A stretch of 64,000 nucleotides of DNA from Halobacillus shinanisalinarum (lineage in GTDB: Bacteria; Bacillota; Bacilli; Bacillales; Halobacillaceae): contig NZ_CP095074.1 of assembly GCF_022919835.1 (NCBI RefSeq), positions 2,752,001 to 2,816,000 on the forward strand. The letters run 5' to 3'. The notes under the pieces are model-generated. The model saw only the letters and a list, made by a program, of their open reading frames with translations. It did no database searches and had not been told where the DNA came from. This document shows, in pieces, positions 9,708-19,036 of this stretch; position 1 is the first letter of the stretch, and each line of letters opens with the position of its first letter. A program made the translations under genes and the position numbers.

Positions 9708-9722
9708 TGATAATGATTCTCA
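9708..9722. promoter_or_regulatory. Fur box 2 (permease operon)
   Basis: TGATAATGATTCTCA matches the 7-1-7 Fur consensus at 13 of 14 positions. It lies about 45 bases before the first FecCD permease start. Confidence 0.85.
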
Positions 9723-9765
9723 ATTTAATTAATATAGGTTGCCTGCACGAAGTAGAGAGGGTTGA

Positions 9766-10806
9766 ATGACGTTGAGCGAATTAGAGAAGTCTCATATAGA
9801 AGGATTGACGAGCCGTGTTTTCCGTGCGGCGATTATTTTTATCTGCGGGATTGCTGCACTTATTATATCAATAGGTTTATCGGTTGCCTTAGGTGTCACC
9901 GATATTAAACTTGCGACGGTATGGCAAGCTGTTTTTGTATTTGATCCAGAGCTTACGAACCATCAAGTCATAAGGGAATTAAGACTTCCAAGAGCGATCG
10001 GCGCCGCACTTATTGGGAGCTTCTTAGCCGTCTCTGGTGCCGTTATGCAGGGTCTTACGAGAAACCCGCTTGCTTCTCCTTCCATTATGGGGGTGAGTCA
10101 TGGTGCGGCCTTTGCTTTAATTATCGTGCTTATCTTTTTCCCTGCTGTCACAAACCTTGGTATGACATTTGCTTCCTTCGCAGGGGCAGGGATAGCAGTG
10201 ATTCTTGTGTTTGCCGTTGGATCTTTTTCAAAAGGTGGACTGACCCCAGTTAAACTTGCACTGGCGGGTGTCGCAGTAGGGGGTATGCTTAGCTCACTTT
10301 CCTCAGCGTTTTCCCTTCACTTTCAAGTGGCCAAGCAAATGAGCTTCTGGTATGCCGGAGATCTATCTGGTACGAATTGGCTGTCAGTACAGTTGTTATT
10401 AGGCGCTGGAGTCGTTGGTTTACTATTAGCCTTGATCATTTCGCGGGCTGTAACCATTTTAAGTTTAGGAGAAGAAGTGTCAAAAGGACTTGGCCAAAAC
10501 ACGCTGGTCGTTAAAACCCTTGGTGTAATCGTTGTGCTTGTCTTGACGGGTGCAGCTGTTTCTGTAGCAGGAACAGTAGGGTTTGTGGGTCTTGTGATTC
10601 CGCATATTGCACGCTTTCTCGTTGGAACGGACTACCGTTTGATTATTCCGGTGTCTGCAGTTCTTGGCGGATTGCTTCTCGTCATTGCTGATATTGGTGC
10701 TCGGCTCGTTAATGCGCCGTATGAAACACCAGTTGGTGCCATTACGGCCTGTATTGGTGTGCCGTTCTTTCTATACCTCGCTCGCGGAGAAAGGAGCGGG
10801 TTATAA
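9766..10806 (+). CDS. FecCD-family iron-siderophore permease, subunit 1
   Basis: 346 residues with about nine or ten membrane helices in the BtuC/FecCD fold. Family hallmarks: RLPRAIGAALIGSFLAVSGAVMQGLTRNPLASPSIMGV near residues 65-100, the coupling region SLGEEVSKGLGQN, and VGFVGLVIPHIARFLVG near residue 275. Its stop overlaps the start of the second permease (TAATG), so the two subunits are translationally coupled and likely form a heterodimer. No ATPase gene lies here; the YusV-like ATPase at 20.5 kb, which has its own Fur box, is the likely partner. Confidence 0.92.
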   Translation: MTLSELEKSHIEGLTSRVFRAAIIFICGIAALIISIGLSVALGVTDIKLATVWQAVFVFDPELTNHQVIRELRLPRAIGAALIGSFLAVSGAVMQGLTRNPLASPSIMGVSHGAAFALIIVLIFFPAVTNLGMTFASFAGAGIAVILVFAVGSFSKGGLTPVKLALAGVAVGGMLSSLSSAFSLHFQVAKQMSFWYAGDLSGTNWLSVQLLLGAGVVGLLLALIISRAVTILSLGEEVSKGLGQNTLVVKTLGVIVVLVLTGAAVSVAGTVGFVGLVIPHIARFLVGTDYRLIIPVSAVLGGLLLVIADIGARLVNAPYETPVGAITACIGVPFFLYLARGERSGL

Positions 10807-11828
10807 TGAAGCACTTTTCCATACAAGGCCGCAGTCGTTTTTGGTGGACGATGAGCAGCTTATTCGTTCTTATCTTGGTGATGCTGTTCGTCAGTTTAAA
10901 TACAGGAGTTGTGCAAATTGCACCGAATGATGTGATTCGTACATTATTAGGATTAGGAGATGAAAGGCAGGAACTCGTATTATTCGACTTTCGTCTGCCA
11001 CGACTGGTATTAGCCTTGCTAGTTGGCGCCGGCTTTGGTGTTTCCGGTGCGATCTTACAGGGAGTCACGAAAAATGAACTGGCTGACCCTGGTATATTGG
11101 GGATCAACACGGGAGCGGGCTTAGCGGTTGTTGTGTATATCTTCTTTTTTCAAAGTTCAATGGCCAGTATCAGTGGACTCGGTGTCTACATTCTTCCGCT
11201 ATTTGCCTTGATTGGGGCGTTCACAGCGGCTATTCTTGTGTACTTTTTGGCATGGAAAAAAGGGGTGAATCCTGTAAGGCTGATTCTTGTTGGGATCGGT
11301 GTCAACGCTGGGTTTAGTGCCGCCCTGATCGTTTTTCAAATTAAAATGAACCCACAAGATTTCACGAAGGCATTAGTATGGCTGTCCGGGGACATTTGGG
11401 GATCAAGCTGGAGCTTTGTACTAGCCCTGTTGCCATGGATTATCGCTTTGATCATTTACAGCCTATATAAATCCCCTGTCATCAATATCTTAAACTTGGG
11501 TGAGCAAATGGCTGTCGGCTTGGGTGCCCGAGTTGAGAGGGAGCGCCGGTTTCTATTATTATTAGCCGTTGCTATAGCAGGATTGTGCGTAGCTGCTGCT
11601 GGCGGCATTGCCTTTCTAGGTCTCGTCGCTCCGCACATTGCCAGAAGAATTGTTGGACCTAAACACCAGCAGCTCCTTCCGGTTACTGCATTACTAGGTT
11701 CCTTAATTTTACTTGTTGCTGAAACCATCGGAAAAAATATTATCGCCCCGGCGGAGATTCCAGTTGGTATTGTCGTAACCATTGTAAGCACACCTTACTT
11801 TATCTATCTGCTCATGAAAACGAACTAA
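10806..11828 (+). CDS. FecCD-family iron-siderophore permease, subunit 2
   Basis: 340 residues, second half of the permease pair. It repeats the family motifs: RLPRLVLALLVGAGFGVSGAILQGVTKNELADPGILGIN, the coupling segment NLGEQMAVGLGARVERER and IAFLGLVAPHIARRIVGP. Translation is coupled to the upstream permease, and 17 bases separate it from the reductase gene downstream, so all three belong to one Fur-type operon. Confidence 0.92.
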   Translation: MKHFSIQGRSRFWWTMSSLFVLILVMLFVSLNTGVVQIAPNDVIRTLLGLGDERQELVLFDFRLPRLVLALLVGAGFGVSGAILQGVTKNELADPGILGINTGAGLAVVVYIFFFQSSMASISGLGVYILPLFALIGAFTAAILVYFLAWKKGVNPVRLILVGIGVNAGFSAALIVFQIKMNPQDFTKALVWLSGDIWGSSWSFVLALLPWIIALIIYSLYKSPVINILNLGEQMAVGLGARVERERRFLLLLAVAIAGLCVAAAGGIAFLGLVAPHIARRIVGPKHQQLLPVTALLGSLILLVAETIGKNIIAPAEIPVGIVVTIVSTPYFIYLLMKTN

Positions 11829-11845
11829 TAAAGGAGACAGGACCA

Positions 11846-12829
11846 ATGAGTGAACTTTATGATGTAACCATTATCGGCGGTGGAACAACAGGATTATATA
11901 CGGCTTTTTACAGTGGAATGCGTGATATGAAAACGAAAGTGATTGAATATCAGCCAGATCTTGGGGGTAAGGTTTCCTTTTTCTATCCGGAAAAAAAGAT
12001 TTATGATGTCGGCGGGTTCCTTGGAATACTTGGGGATGATCTCGTAGCCGATGTTAAAGAACAAGCCTTAAGTGTCCGGCCAACATTCGTAATGGGACAG
12101 AAAATTCGAGCCATCGATAAGCAGGAAGACGGAACATTTATGCTGACATCGTTAACTGGTGAAAAACATTTTTCCAAAACGGTGGTTGTTGCTTCAGGTT
12201 TAGGAACTTATGATATGCGTCCTCTAGATGTAGAGGGAAGCCATCTTTATGAAGGAAAACACATTCATTATACGATCCAAAATCTGATGCAATATACAGG
12301 ACAGAAAGCCGTTGTGATTTCGGAGAGCCGGGTTGGTGTAGATTGGGCACTTGCCTTAGAAGACGTGGCCTCAGCCGTCCATCTTATCAATCGAGGCTCA
12401 GAATTTAAGGCTGTTTATGAAAATGATGTTGAAAAGCTTAAGCAATCCAGTGTCCAGGTTCATATGGAAGCAAAAGTGGAACAGCTTAAAGGTACGGAAG
12501 TGGAGCTTGAAGGTGTTGTTCTCAACAATGGGGAACACATCCAGACTGACCATCTGCTCGTTTACGAAGGGTTGCAGATTGACAAGAGTTTGTATGACCA
12601 ATGGGGGCTTACGACAGAAAAGGGGCGTATTCCTGTAGGGACTGATATGGCAACATCAATAGAAGGTGTGTTTGTCGCGGGAGATGCTGCGATTTACCCA
12701 AGTAAAATGATGCTGATCGCTTCAGGATTTAACGAGGCGATGGCGGCTGTGAACAGTGCCAAATCATTTATTGATCCAAAGGCGAAGTCGCAAGTGTATA
12801 GTACAGTCATTTACAAGCATCTTGAATAA
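11846..12829 (+). CDS. YumC-like flavin reductase of the siderophore operon, altered NADPH site
   Basis: 327 residues, thioredoxin-reductase-like fold without a CxxC pair, as in type 2 ferredoxin-NADP reductases (YumC family). The FAD motif is GGGTTGLYTAFYSG at the N-terminus; the second FAD contact is VFVAGDAAIYPSKMMLIASGFNEA near residue 275. At the NADPH-binding loop (about residues 150-165), where this family has GGGDSAVDWAL, the sequence reads SESRVGVDWAL, so the Rossmann glycines are gone. Its place after the permeases suggests a role in releasing iron from imported siderophore, but cofactor use is open. Confidence 0.85.
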   Translation: MSELYDVTIIGGGTTGLYTAFYSGMRDMKTKVIEYQPDLGGKVSFFYPEKKIYDVGGFLGILGDDLVADVKEQALSVRPTFVMGQKIRAIDKQEDGTFMLTSLTGEKHFSKTVVVASGLGTYDMRPLDVEGSHLYEGKHIHYTIQNLMQYTGQKAVVISESRVGVDWALALEDVASAVHLINRGSEFKAVYENDVEKLKQSSVQVHMEAKVEQLKGTEVELEGVVLNNGEHIQTDHLLVYEGLQIDKSLYDQWGLTTEKGRIPVGTDMATSIEGVFVAGDAAIYPSKMMLIASGFNEAMAAVNSAKSFIDPKAKSQVYSTVIYKHLE

Positions 12830-12908
12830 CCTCTTTCAGCAATTTTCTTCTGTTTAAGGTAATATTAAAATATACCATTACCCAATAAGAGAGGGGAGTA
12901 TTGCAATT

Positions 12909-13401
12909 ATGAAGCAGTATGATTTCCATGTATGGGCCTATGAAAAAACGTTCAGCCATTTAAGGAAACTTCCAGGAGACCTCTTTGAAAAGGAAGTGCA
13001 GAGTGTGTTTCGTTCGTTATCAGAAGTGTTTGCACACGTGTATGTCGTTGATCATCTCTGGCTCGGGAGCGATCTCCGGAAAAAGCTTTGCTGAGATCTG
13101 CCGTTCAATCGACCAATGGACAGACGAAGCTAAGGTAGGCAGTATTGAGGATATGGAGGAGCTGTTTGCAAATCTTGCTCAAGAGTACAGGCTCTTTCTT
13201 CAAGATAAACAGGGTGAGGAGCAGATAACGGTTGAACATCCGGAGTTTGGAACACTAACCGCTTCCTATTCAGATCTTATTCAGCATGTGGTGAATCATG
13301 GTACATATCATCGGGGAAACATTACAGCCATGTTAAGACAGCTAGGCTATGAAGGTGCCTCGACTGATTATATCTTTTACTTGTATGAAACAACACAATG
13401 A
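12909..13401 (+). pseudogene. DinB-family protein, one frameshift
   Basis: About 163 residues when repaired. The N-terminal frame (MKQYDFHVWAYEKTFSHLRK ... VYVVDHLWLG) breaks after 53 codons. Removing one G from the GGG at 13065-13067 continues as AISGKSFAEICRSIDQWTDEA and on to VNHGTYHRGNITAMLRQLGY. The three metal-ligand histidines of the DinB four-helix fold are visible as HVYVVDHLW and NHGTYHRGN. DinB/YfiT-like proteins are thiol-dependent transferases or DNA-damage-related proteins; no substrate can be inferred. A good site (GAGAGGGG) precedes the ATG. Confidence 0.8.
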
Positions 13402-13485
13402 TAAAAGCAGAAATAGGATAAACATAAGAGGTATGAACCGTGATCCTAGGTAGTGGTTCGAATAGGGTTCGGCCTAATTTGGAAA

Positions 13486-13528
13486 AAATAGACATACCCC
13501 GTTTTAGCTGACAGGGTGTCTGTTTTTT
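13486..13528. terminator. Hairpin with T-run in the DinB-glutaminase gap
   Basis: AGACATACCCC and GGGTGTCT pair imperfectly and are followed by TTTTTT on the plus strand. The rest of 13402-13671 shows no gene on either strand. Confidence 0.55.
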
Positions 13529-13671
13529 AATGCGTATAATTGCCATGATGAGGGCGATTAAGGTCACAATTAGCTATCATCACCATTAAGGCTTCAGTGT
13601 ACATTCATGGCATTATCCCTTTTACCATACAGTCAGAAGTGGGATGTTTGCTTTTGGAAAAAATAAATGGG

Positions 13672-14613
13672 TTATAACGTTTCAGTCCGAAACATATTTA
13701 ACTTTAAATCCCTGGATAGTTTTTTAATAAGTGCTCCTCCAGCTGTACTGTTTCCTTTTTTATCAATAGCCGGACCAACAATTCCAATACCCATACGACC
13801 TGAGACTACCCCAATAATACTGCCGGAAACCCCACTTTTACAAGGGAATCCGGCGTCAACAGCGTATTCTCCCGAAGAATTATACATTCCCGAGGTCATC
13901 ATGATCGCCTTTACTGTACGTAAATGGTGGGGAGGGATCAGTCTCTCTCCACCCGGATCAACGCCGTCGCGTGCTAGAAGTAACCCAACTCTGGAAAAAT
14001 CCTCACAGCACATCATCACTGCGTTTATTCGAAAGTAAAGGTCCAGTGCTGCTTCAACATCGAAGATTAACGCTCCTGTGCTTTGCATGAAGTAGGCCAA
14101 TGAACGATTGCGAGCGCCATTAGCTATTTCCGCTTGATAAACAGATTCGTCCATAGCCAACTCATTATTATTGGTCATTTGTTTCAAAAAACGTAAGTAA
14201 CGATCAAAACGATTGTCGTTGTTTCCTCCTTTTATCAGTGAACAAACAACGATCGCACCAGCGTTAACCATAGGATTAAATGGTTTAACTTTGTCATGGG
14301 ATTCAATTGCACCAATGGAATTAAACATCTCATCTGTCGGCTCCATGCCTACTGTTTGAAAGACACGTTCTTTTCCGAAATCATGCAAAGCCAGCATAAG
14401 CGCAATAATTTTTGCAGTGCTTTGCATGGGAACGCAATGAGTTGAATTTCCTGCAGAGTACACACTTTGATCAGTCGTCATAATTGATACTCCCAGTTTA
14501 TCTCTCAATGTATCATCAAAATTAGGGAGTGAAGTGTTTACATTTCCATTAACCGCATAAGGTCTGCAGTCTTCGATGGCTTCATTTAGGTATTCGTTTG
14601 TTAATTGTTTCAT
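13672..14613 (-). CDS. glsA: Glutaminase
   Basis: 313 residues, full length for the serine-type glutaminase family, which hydrolyses glutamine to glutamate and ammonia. The catalytic Ser-x-x-Lys is in MQSTAKIIALML (about residue 63). Other hallmarks are NPMVNAGAIVVCSLI, FSRVGLLLARDGVDPGGE, MTSGMYNSSGEYAVDAGFPCKSGVSGSIIG. AAGGAG lies before the ATG. In salt-adapted Bacillaceae glutamate is an osmolyte, and a GltP-type symporter lies 2 kb away, but this link is inference. Confidence 0.95.
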   Translation of the reverse strand: MKQLTNEYLNEAIEDCRPYAVNGNVNTSLPNFDDTLRDKLGVSIMTTDQSVYSAGNSTHCVPMQSTAKIIALMLALHDFGKERVFQTVGMEPTDEMFNSIGAIESHDKVKPFNPMVNAGAIVVCSLIKGGNNDNRFDRYLRFLKQMTNNNELAMDESVYQAEIANGARNRSLAYFMQSTGALIFDVEAALDLYFRINAVMMCCEDFSRVGLLLARDGVDPGGERLIPPHHLRTVKAIMMTSGMYNSSGEYAVDAGFPCKSGVSGSIIGVVSGRMGIGIVGPAIDKKGNSTAGGALIKKLSRDLKLNMFRTETL

Positions 14614-14709
14614 AAGACACTACTCCTTACCTAGTGGACCTGTAAAATAACTTTATTTTTAATTTTTCCCTAATTGACTTTACAATTCATGGATTTGGTA
14701 TATCATATA

Positions 14710-14733
14710 GTTAAATAAATTTTACCGTGTAAA
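14710..14733 (+). promoter_or_regulatory. Shared operator-like motif, copy 1 (arsR-like gene)
   Basis: GTTAAATAAATTTTACCGTG plus TAA lies just before the ribosome binding site of the ArsR-like gene. The same motif recurs at 15388 before the MFS gene. The inverted TTTAC/GTAAA halves suggest a dimeric repressor site. Confidence 0.55.
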
Positions 14734-14744
14734 AGGAGTTATTT

Positions 14745-15362
14745 ATGAAAGATATACAACTGCTAACCACCCATGAACAGTTAAAGGTATTAAGTGACCC
14801 GTTTCGTTCTCAATTGCTGCTTCGATTAATGGAAAAACCAATGACAGGACAGCAGCTGTCAGAAGTTTTCAATCTATCAAGGGCGCGTATTCATTATCAT
14901 TTAAAGGAGCTAGAGAAAAACGATCTCGTCCACATAGTTAAGAAAGAGGAGAAAAATGGTATTGTACAGAAGTTTTACCAGTCTGTAGCAAGCGGCTTTG
15001 TGGCCGATCGTTCATTACTACCTCATCCTGAAGAAATGAGCGAAACGGTACGGCAAATGATGATTAATATGCTTGAACGATCTCAGAAGCGAGTGTTAAG
15101 TGCACCAGAAGAAGCGCTGCACGATGAGACTGGTTCACAAGACCCCTCCGAGTGGAAGTATTTATCAGGCGCGTTTGAATTCAAGGCAACAGAGAATGAT
15201 TTTAAGGCATGGTTGAAAAAATATTTTTCATTGATGGAGCAGTTGAGTGAAATTCAGAAACAAAATCCTTCACCGGACGCGAAAACTTATTATTTCCATT
15301 CGTTAGGGATTCAAGTAGATGAGCCAATATTTGAACGTAAGAAGCCTGAAGATGAAAACTGA
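14745..15362 (+). CDS. ArsR-like winged-helix transcriptional regulator
   Basis: 205 residues. The N-terminal ~85 are an ArsR-type winged helix: LKVLSDPFRSQLLLRLMEKP, then the recognition helix region MTGQQLSEVFNLSRARIHYHLKELEKNDLV and a wing. The C-terminal ~120 residues are predicted helical and would bind an effector or mediate dimerisation; no cysteine-type metal site is present. It precedes an MFS gene with the same upstream motif, so it probably represses both itself and that exporter. The exporter is now broken, which may leave the regulator orphaned. Confidence 0.85.
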   Translation: MKDIQLLTTHEQLKVLSDPFRSQLLLRLMEKPMTGQQLSEVFNLSRARIHYHLKELEKNDLVHIVKKEEKNGIVQKFYQSVASGFVADRSLLPHPEEMSETVRQMMINMLERSQKRVLSAPEEALHDETGSQDPSEWKYLSGAFEFKATENDFKAWLKKYFSLMEQLSEIQKQNPSPDAKTYYFHSLGIQVDEPIFERKKPEDEN

Positions 15363-15387
15363 CTCAGGCTTTCTTTTTACTAATTCG

Positions 15388-15410
15388 GTTAAATAAAATT
15401 TACTGGGTAA
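15388..15410 (+). promoter_or_regulatory. Shared operator-like motif, copy 2 (MFS gene)
   Basis: GTTAAATAAAATTTACTGGG plus TAA matches copy 1 at 14710 in about 20 of 23 bases, and sits the same short distance before the next start codon. Confidence 0.55.
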
Positions 15411-15435
15411 TTAATTTTTAAAGGGAGTGGATCAA

Positions 15436-16685
15436 GTGGAACAAACACAACAAGCTGTGGAATCGGTAAACGAGGGGGACTCGTTATTTAGAACGCGTTT
15501 CTTTGTGATGTTATGGGTGGCATCACTTTTTTCCAGCTTAAGTATGTCGATGTTTATGTTCGTGCAGTCCTGGTATGTAGTGCAGGGGCTGGGGCTTGAA
15601 GTGGCATTGGGGCTTGTGTTGATTTCTTTGTCAGTACCAAGGATTATATTTATGATGGTGGGCGGTGTTCTATCAGATCGCAAAGATCAGTCACGGATTA
15701 TGTTTTTGTCCGATTTGTCAAGCGCGTTTCTCGCCTTGGTGCTTGTCCTGTTATTTGTGTTTGCCCAACCGGTTCCGCTTTGGGTTTTAGTGGTGAACGC
15801 CATTTTGTTTGGCACATTAGGAGGGATTTTTGAACCTGCACGCGACTCGATTTTACCTGTCGTCGTCCATCCTGAACTGCTGACCCGTGCGAACTCGATA
15901 ATCCAAGGGACGATGCAGGTGGCACTTTTCTCTGGTCCGTTACTCGCCGGAATCGTACTTGGGATATCAGGGTATGGGATACTATTTTTGCTCATTGGTG
16001 TTTGTTTATTGGAGCCCTTTGTGTTCAATTTGTACGAACGAATAAACCAACGAAGGCAAAATCAGACGACTTACCGGGGTTTTGGGATCAGCTAAAAGAG
16101 GGATTTACTTACCTATGGAATTCCACCCTGCTTAAGGCGCTGTTTATTATCGCAATTGTTGTGAATTTCTTTTTATCAGGTCCGCTGTTTATGGGGCTGC
16201 CGATTTTTGTTGAAGGTTTTCTCGATGGAAGTGCACTGGATTATAGCTATGTTCAAGGAGGGTTGACGTTCGGCATGATTGTCGGGTCAATCATGATGGG
16301 TGTAATTAATCTTCGGAGAAAACGTGGCTCGTATGCTCTTTTCCTTATGGCAGCACAAGCCCTTGTCATCTTATCTTTCAGTCAAACAAACACGATTTGG
16401 CTGGCGGTTGTAATCATTATTTTTCTCGGCGTATTGAATCCTTCGGTGAACATTCCGCTTATTTCAATGATTCAAGAATATACGGATACAGACAAAATTG
16501 GCTGAGTCATGAGCCTAATTCGGATGGCATCATTTGGATTAATGCCGCTTTCCTATGCCGCTACTTCCTTCATCCTTAGTCTAGGAATTTCCATTCAAGC
16601 GATCCTTTTCTGGAGTGCTTTTCCATTAATGGTTAGCGTGTTTGTCTTATTTGTATGCTTTCCAGTCCTACGGAAAGTAGACTAA
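15436..16685 (+). pseudogene. MFS transporter, frameshift plus in-frame stop
   Basis: About 416 residues if repaired: a 12-helix major-facilitator protein like the YxiO/macrolide-efflux group (DRKDQSRIMFLSDLSSAFLAL is the loop 2-3 signature). The first frame runs out at 16095. One missing base near 16005-16007 moves the reading to VCLFIGALCVQFVRTNKPTK. The second frame then hits TGA at 16503, where an arginine CGA codon would give DKIGRVMSLIRMASFGLMPL. Reading through, it runs to a natural TAA at 16683. Two independent lesions make real decay more likely than a single miscall. I take the GTG at 15436, spaced from AAAGGGAG. Confidence 0.8.
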
Positions 16686-16776
16686 AGTTCAATTAGTTGT
16701 ATCCTTTTTAAACGTGTAGTAATATAACCAACGAACTTACTAGGTTATATGAATGACAACAGAAGGAGGAAACAAC

Positions 16777-18006
16777 ATGAGTAAATTATGGAGGTCTTAT
16801 CGTAATGTTTCGCTCATTTGGAAAATTGGCGTAGCATTCCTGTTAGGGATTGCTGCTGGATTTATCTTTGGTCCCTCTATAGATGTCGTGCAGCCGTTTG
16901 GCGACTTGTTCTTGCGCTTACTAAAATTCCTTATTATTCCGATGCTCTTATTCACTATCATTACAGGCTTGAACCAAACGACACCAAAACAGCTTGGTCG
17001 GATGGGCGTGAAGGTACTCGGTTTTTATATAGTAACTTCGGCACTCGCATTAACGATTGGTTTGGTTATAGCATCATGGGTTAATCCGGGAATCGGGCTA
17101 TCTATCCCGAGTGGGGCAAGTGTGGAAGTCCCGGATACACCATCGTTCGTTGACATCTTGCTTGGCATTGTGCCAACAAATATGGTGACAGCCTTTACCG
17201 AACTAAACTTACTGCAAATTATTTTTATTGCGATTGCCTTTGGCTTAGCGATAGGTACAATGCGCGATTCTAGAAAACCGCAAATTCGCGGCTATGGTAA
17301 GAAACTTCATACTGCCTTTGAGGCAGGATCAGAAGCCACATTCCGCATCATGGACTGGGTTTTAGAATATGCTCCAATTGGTGTGTTTGCTTTAATCGCA
17401 ACGACGATCGGGACACAGGGGGCGGATTCTCTTAATGGATTGCTTCTGTTTGTAGGTGTTGTGTATGCAGGGGTACTTATTCAATATGGACTTTACTATG
17501 TTATACTATTTTTCTTCGGAGTTTCGCTAAAGAAATTTTTTGCACATTCACGTACAGCGACGTTAACAGCCTTTGTTACTCGCAGCAGCTTAGGTACACT
17601 TCCCGTCACGATGCGTTCCGCTGAGAGACTTGGGATTAGGGAGAGGTTATACGGCTTCAGTCTGCCGTTAGGTGCTACGATGAATATGGATGGTGCTGCC
17701 ATGCGTGTCGGCGTCTCCGTAGTGTTTGCTGCAAACGTAGTAGGGTTAGATTTAACGATTCCACAAATGCTTGGCATCGTACTTACGGGTACGCTAGCCT
17801 CGGTCGGTACAGCTGGAGTGCCTGGAGCGGGGTTAATTACACTTGCAACCGTTCTCGTTCAAGCTGGCCTTCCCGTAGAAGTGGTCGCTTTAATAGCTGG
17901 AGTTGATGTGCTGCTCGGTATGGCAGCGACTTCATTGAATGTAACCGGCGATCTAGTTGGAACCACGATTGTTGATAAAAGCGAAACAAAAAAACAAGTA
18001 TCTTAA
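16777..18006 (+). CDS. Dicarboxylate/amino acid:cation symporter (GltP type)
   Basis: 409 residues of the DAACS family, which takes up glutamate, aspartate or C4-dicarboxylates with Na+ or H+. Family motifs are present: the re-entrant hairpin TRSSLGTLPVTM, the cation-site motif ATMNMDGAAMRVGVSVVFAANV, and GVPGAGLITLATVL plus DVLLGMAATSLNVTGDLVGTTIV near the C-terminus, with the substrate-site Asp and Asn. About eight membrane helices. The ATG at 16777 has AGAAGGAGG just upstream; an upstream ATG at 16753 is less well placed. A hairpin terminator follows. Confidence 0.92.
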   Translation: MSKLWRSYRNVSLIWKIGVAFLLGIAAGFIFGPSIDVVQPFGDLFLRLLKFLIIPMLLFTIITGLNQTTPKQLGRMGVKVLGFYIVTSALALTIGLVIASWVNPGIGLSIPSGASVEVPDTPSFVDILLGIVPTNMVTAFTELNLLQIIFIAIAFGLAIGTMRDSRKPQIRGYGKKLHTAFEAGSEATFRIMDWVLEYAPIGVFALIATTIGTQGADSLNGLLLFVGVVYAGVLIQYGLYYVILFFFGVSLKKFFAHSRTATLTAFVTRSSLGTLPVTMRSAERLGIRERLYGFSLPLGATMNMDGAAMRVGVSVVFAANVVGLDLTIPQMLGIVLTGTLASVGTAGVPGAGLITLATVLVQAGLPVEVVALIAGVDVLLGMAATSLNVTGDLVGTTIVDKSETKKQVS

Positions 18007-18016
18007 ATATAAAGAA

Positions 18017-18074
18017 GAAGACCAGGTCATCCTTACATTGGATTTAATTCCAAATAATGTATAACCTGGTCTTC
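18017..18074. terminator. Terminator hairpin after the symporter, degenerate repeat relative
   Basis: GAAGACCAGGT pairs with ACCTGGTCTTC around a loop that itself contains TTGGA/TCCAA. The inner CAGGTCATCC echoes the dispersed hairpin family seen at 22.3, 37.5, 38.3 and 49.7 kb. Confidence 0.7.
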
Positions 18075-18104
18075 CTGTATTTTCTAGATGTTTCCCTCAA
18101 CCGT

Positions 18105-18875
18105 TCATTGTTTTACAGTCATGACCATCCATTCATCGATCGAAAAATCAATCATCTCACCTTTCTTCTTCTGAAAAGCAAAATATGATTTCACGTGATC
18201 TTCTGCATTTTCAATAAAGCTTACCACTTGTTTTTTCTCTGACTCATTATCAAGTGTCCTATTAAGCCAATCTGAGAAAGGTAGGTTTTTCTTACGTTGT
18301 AATTGCTCCTTCAGCTGAAGATCGTACTTAAGAAAAAGCTTCTCCCACTCAGATATTTTCAATGCCCTGACATGGCTTGGGTCTCTCATTTTTTCTAATG
18401 TGTTATAAAAGTGATCTAGGTCATTGTTTTCCGAGGCTATATTATCAATCATTATAAAGTATCCACCCTGTTTAAGTACTCTCTGTACCTCTGAGATAAA
18501 TTGATCGGGATGTGGGAAATGGTGAGGTGCAATTCTACACGTCACTACATCAAAACTGGACTGAAGAAAAGGCAATTCCTCAGCATCCGCAATCACATAA
18601 TGAATATTATCGAATGATGTGAGATGGGATGCCGTATTCTCAAGCATCTTTTCTGTTAAATCAGTTGCGAACACTGTTTTCACATATGGACTTAATTGCC
18701 TGGCGACATGGCCACCACCTGTAGCAATATCCAGAACAGTCCAGGAAGAATTTGGTTTGAGCCATTGTGTAACTAAGTCCAGATCAGACTGGTTGTTGTG
18801 AACTTTGCTTTGGACATAAGCTTCATTATTTTTAGAAAAAGTTTCCTTCACACGCTGTTTCATTTTCTCAGACAT
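18105..18875 (-). CDS. UbiE-like class I SAM-dependent methyltransferase
   Basis: 256 residues. Motif I is VLDIATGGGHVARQLSPYV (about residue 46), motif II FATDLTEKML, and the post-II acidic segment YVIADAEELPFLQSSFDVVTCRIAPHHFP. FIMIDN follows at motif III. This arrangement is that of methyltransferase domain 11 and UbiE-like enzymes; the substrate is unknown. I start at 18875, where AAGAAGG is 7-8 bases upstream; the ATG at 18893 has none. No operon partner. Confidence 0.85.
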   Translation of the reverse strand: MSEKMKQRVKETFSKNNEAYVQSKVHNNQSDLDLVTQWLKPNSSWTVLDIATGGGHVARQLSPYVKTVFATDLTEKMLENTASHLTSFDNIHYVIADAEELPFLQSSFDVVTCRIAPHHFPHPDQFISEVQRVLKQGGYFIMIDNIASENNDLDHFYNTLEKMRDPSHVRALKISEWEKLFLKYDLQLKEQLQRKKNLPFSDWLNRTLDNESEKKQVVSFIENAEDHVKSYFAFQKKKGEMIDFSIDEWMVMTVKQ

Positions 18876-19036
18876 TCCATCGCCTTCTTCCATTGAATTA
18901 GATAATACTATAGTAAGCTAAAGAAAAGGATAAGAGTAATACTCTATTTGAATAGAATGTGATAAGCACAACAAATCACCCTTTTATGAAAGGAAATGAA
19001 TGGATGACCTGGTCTGACAAATTATGGCACATTAGA

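Noticed and set aside
10742..11110. Minus-strand 122-codon ORF within the permease genes
   Set aside because: Antisense shadow of highly hydrophobic coding sequence.
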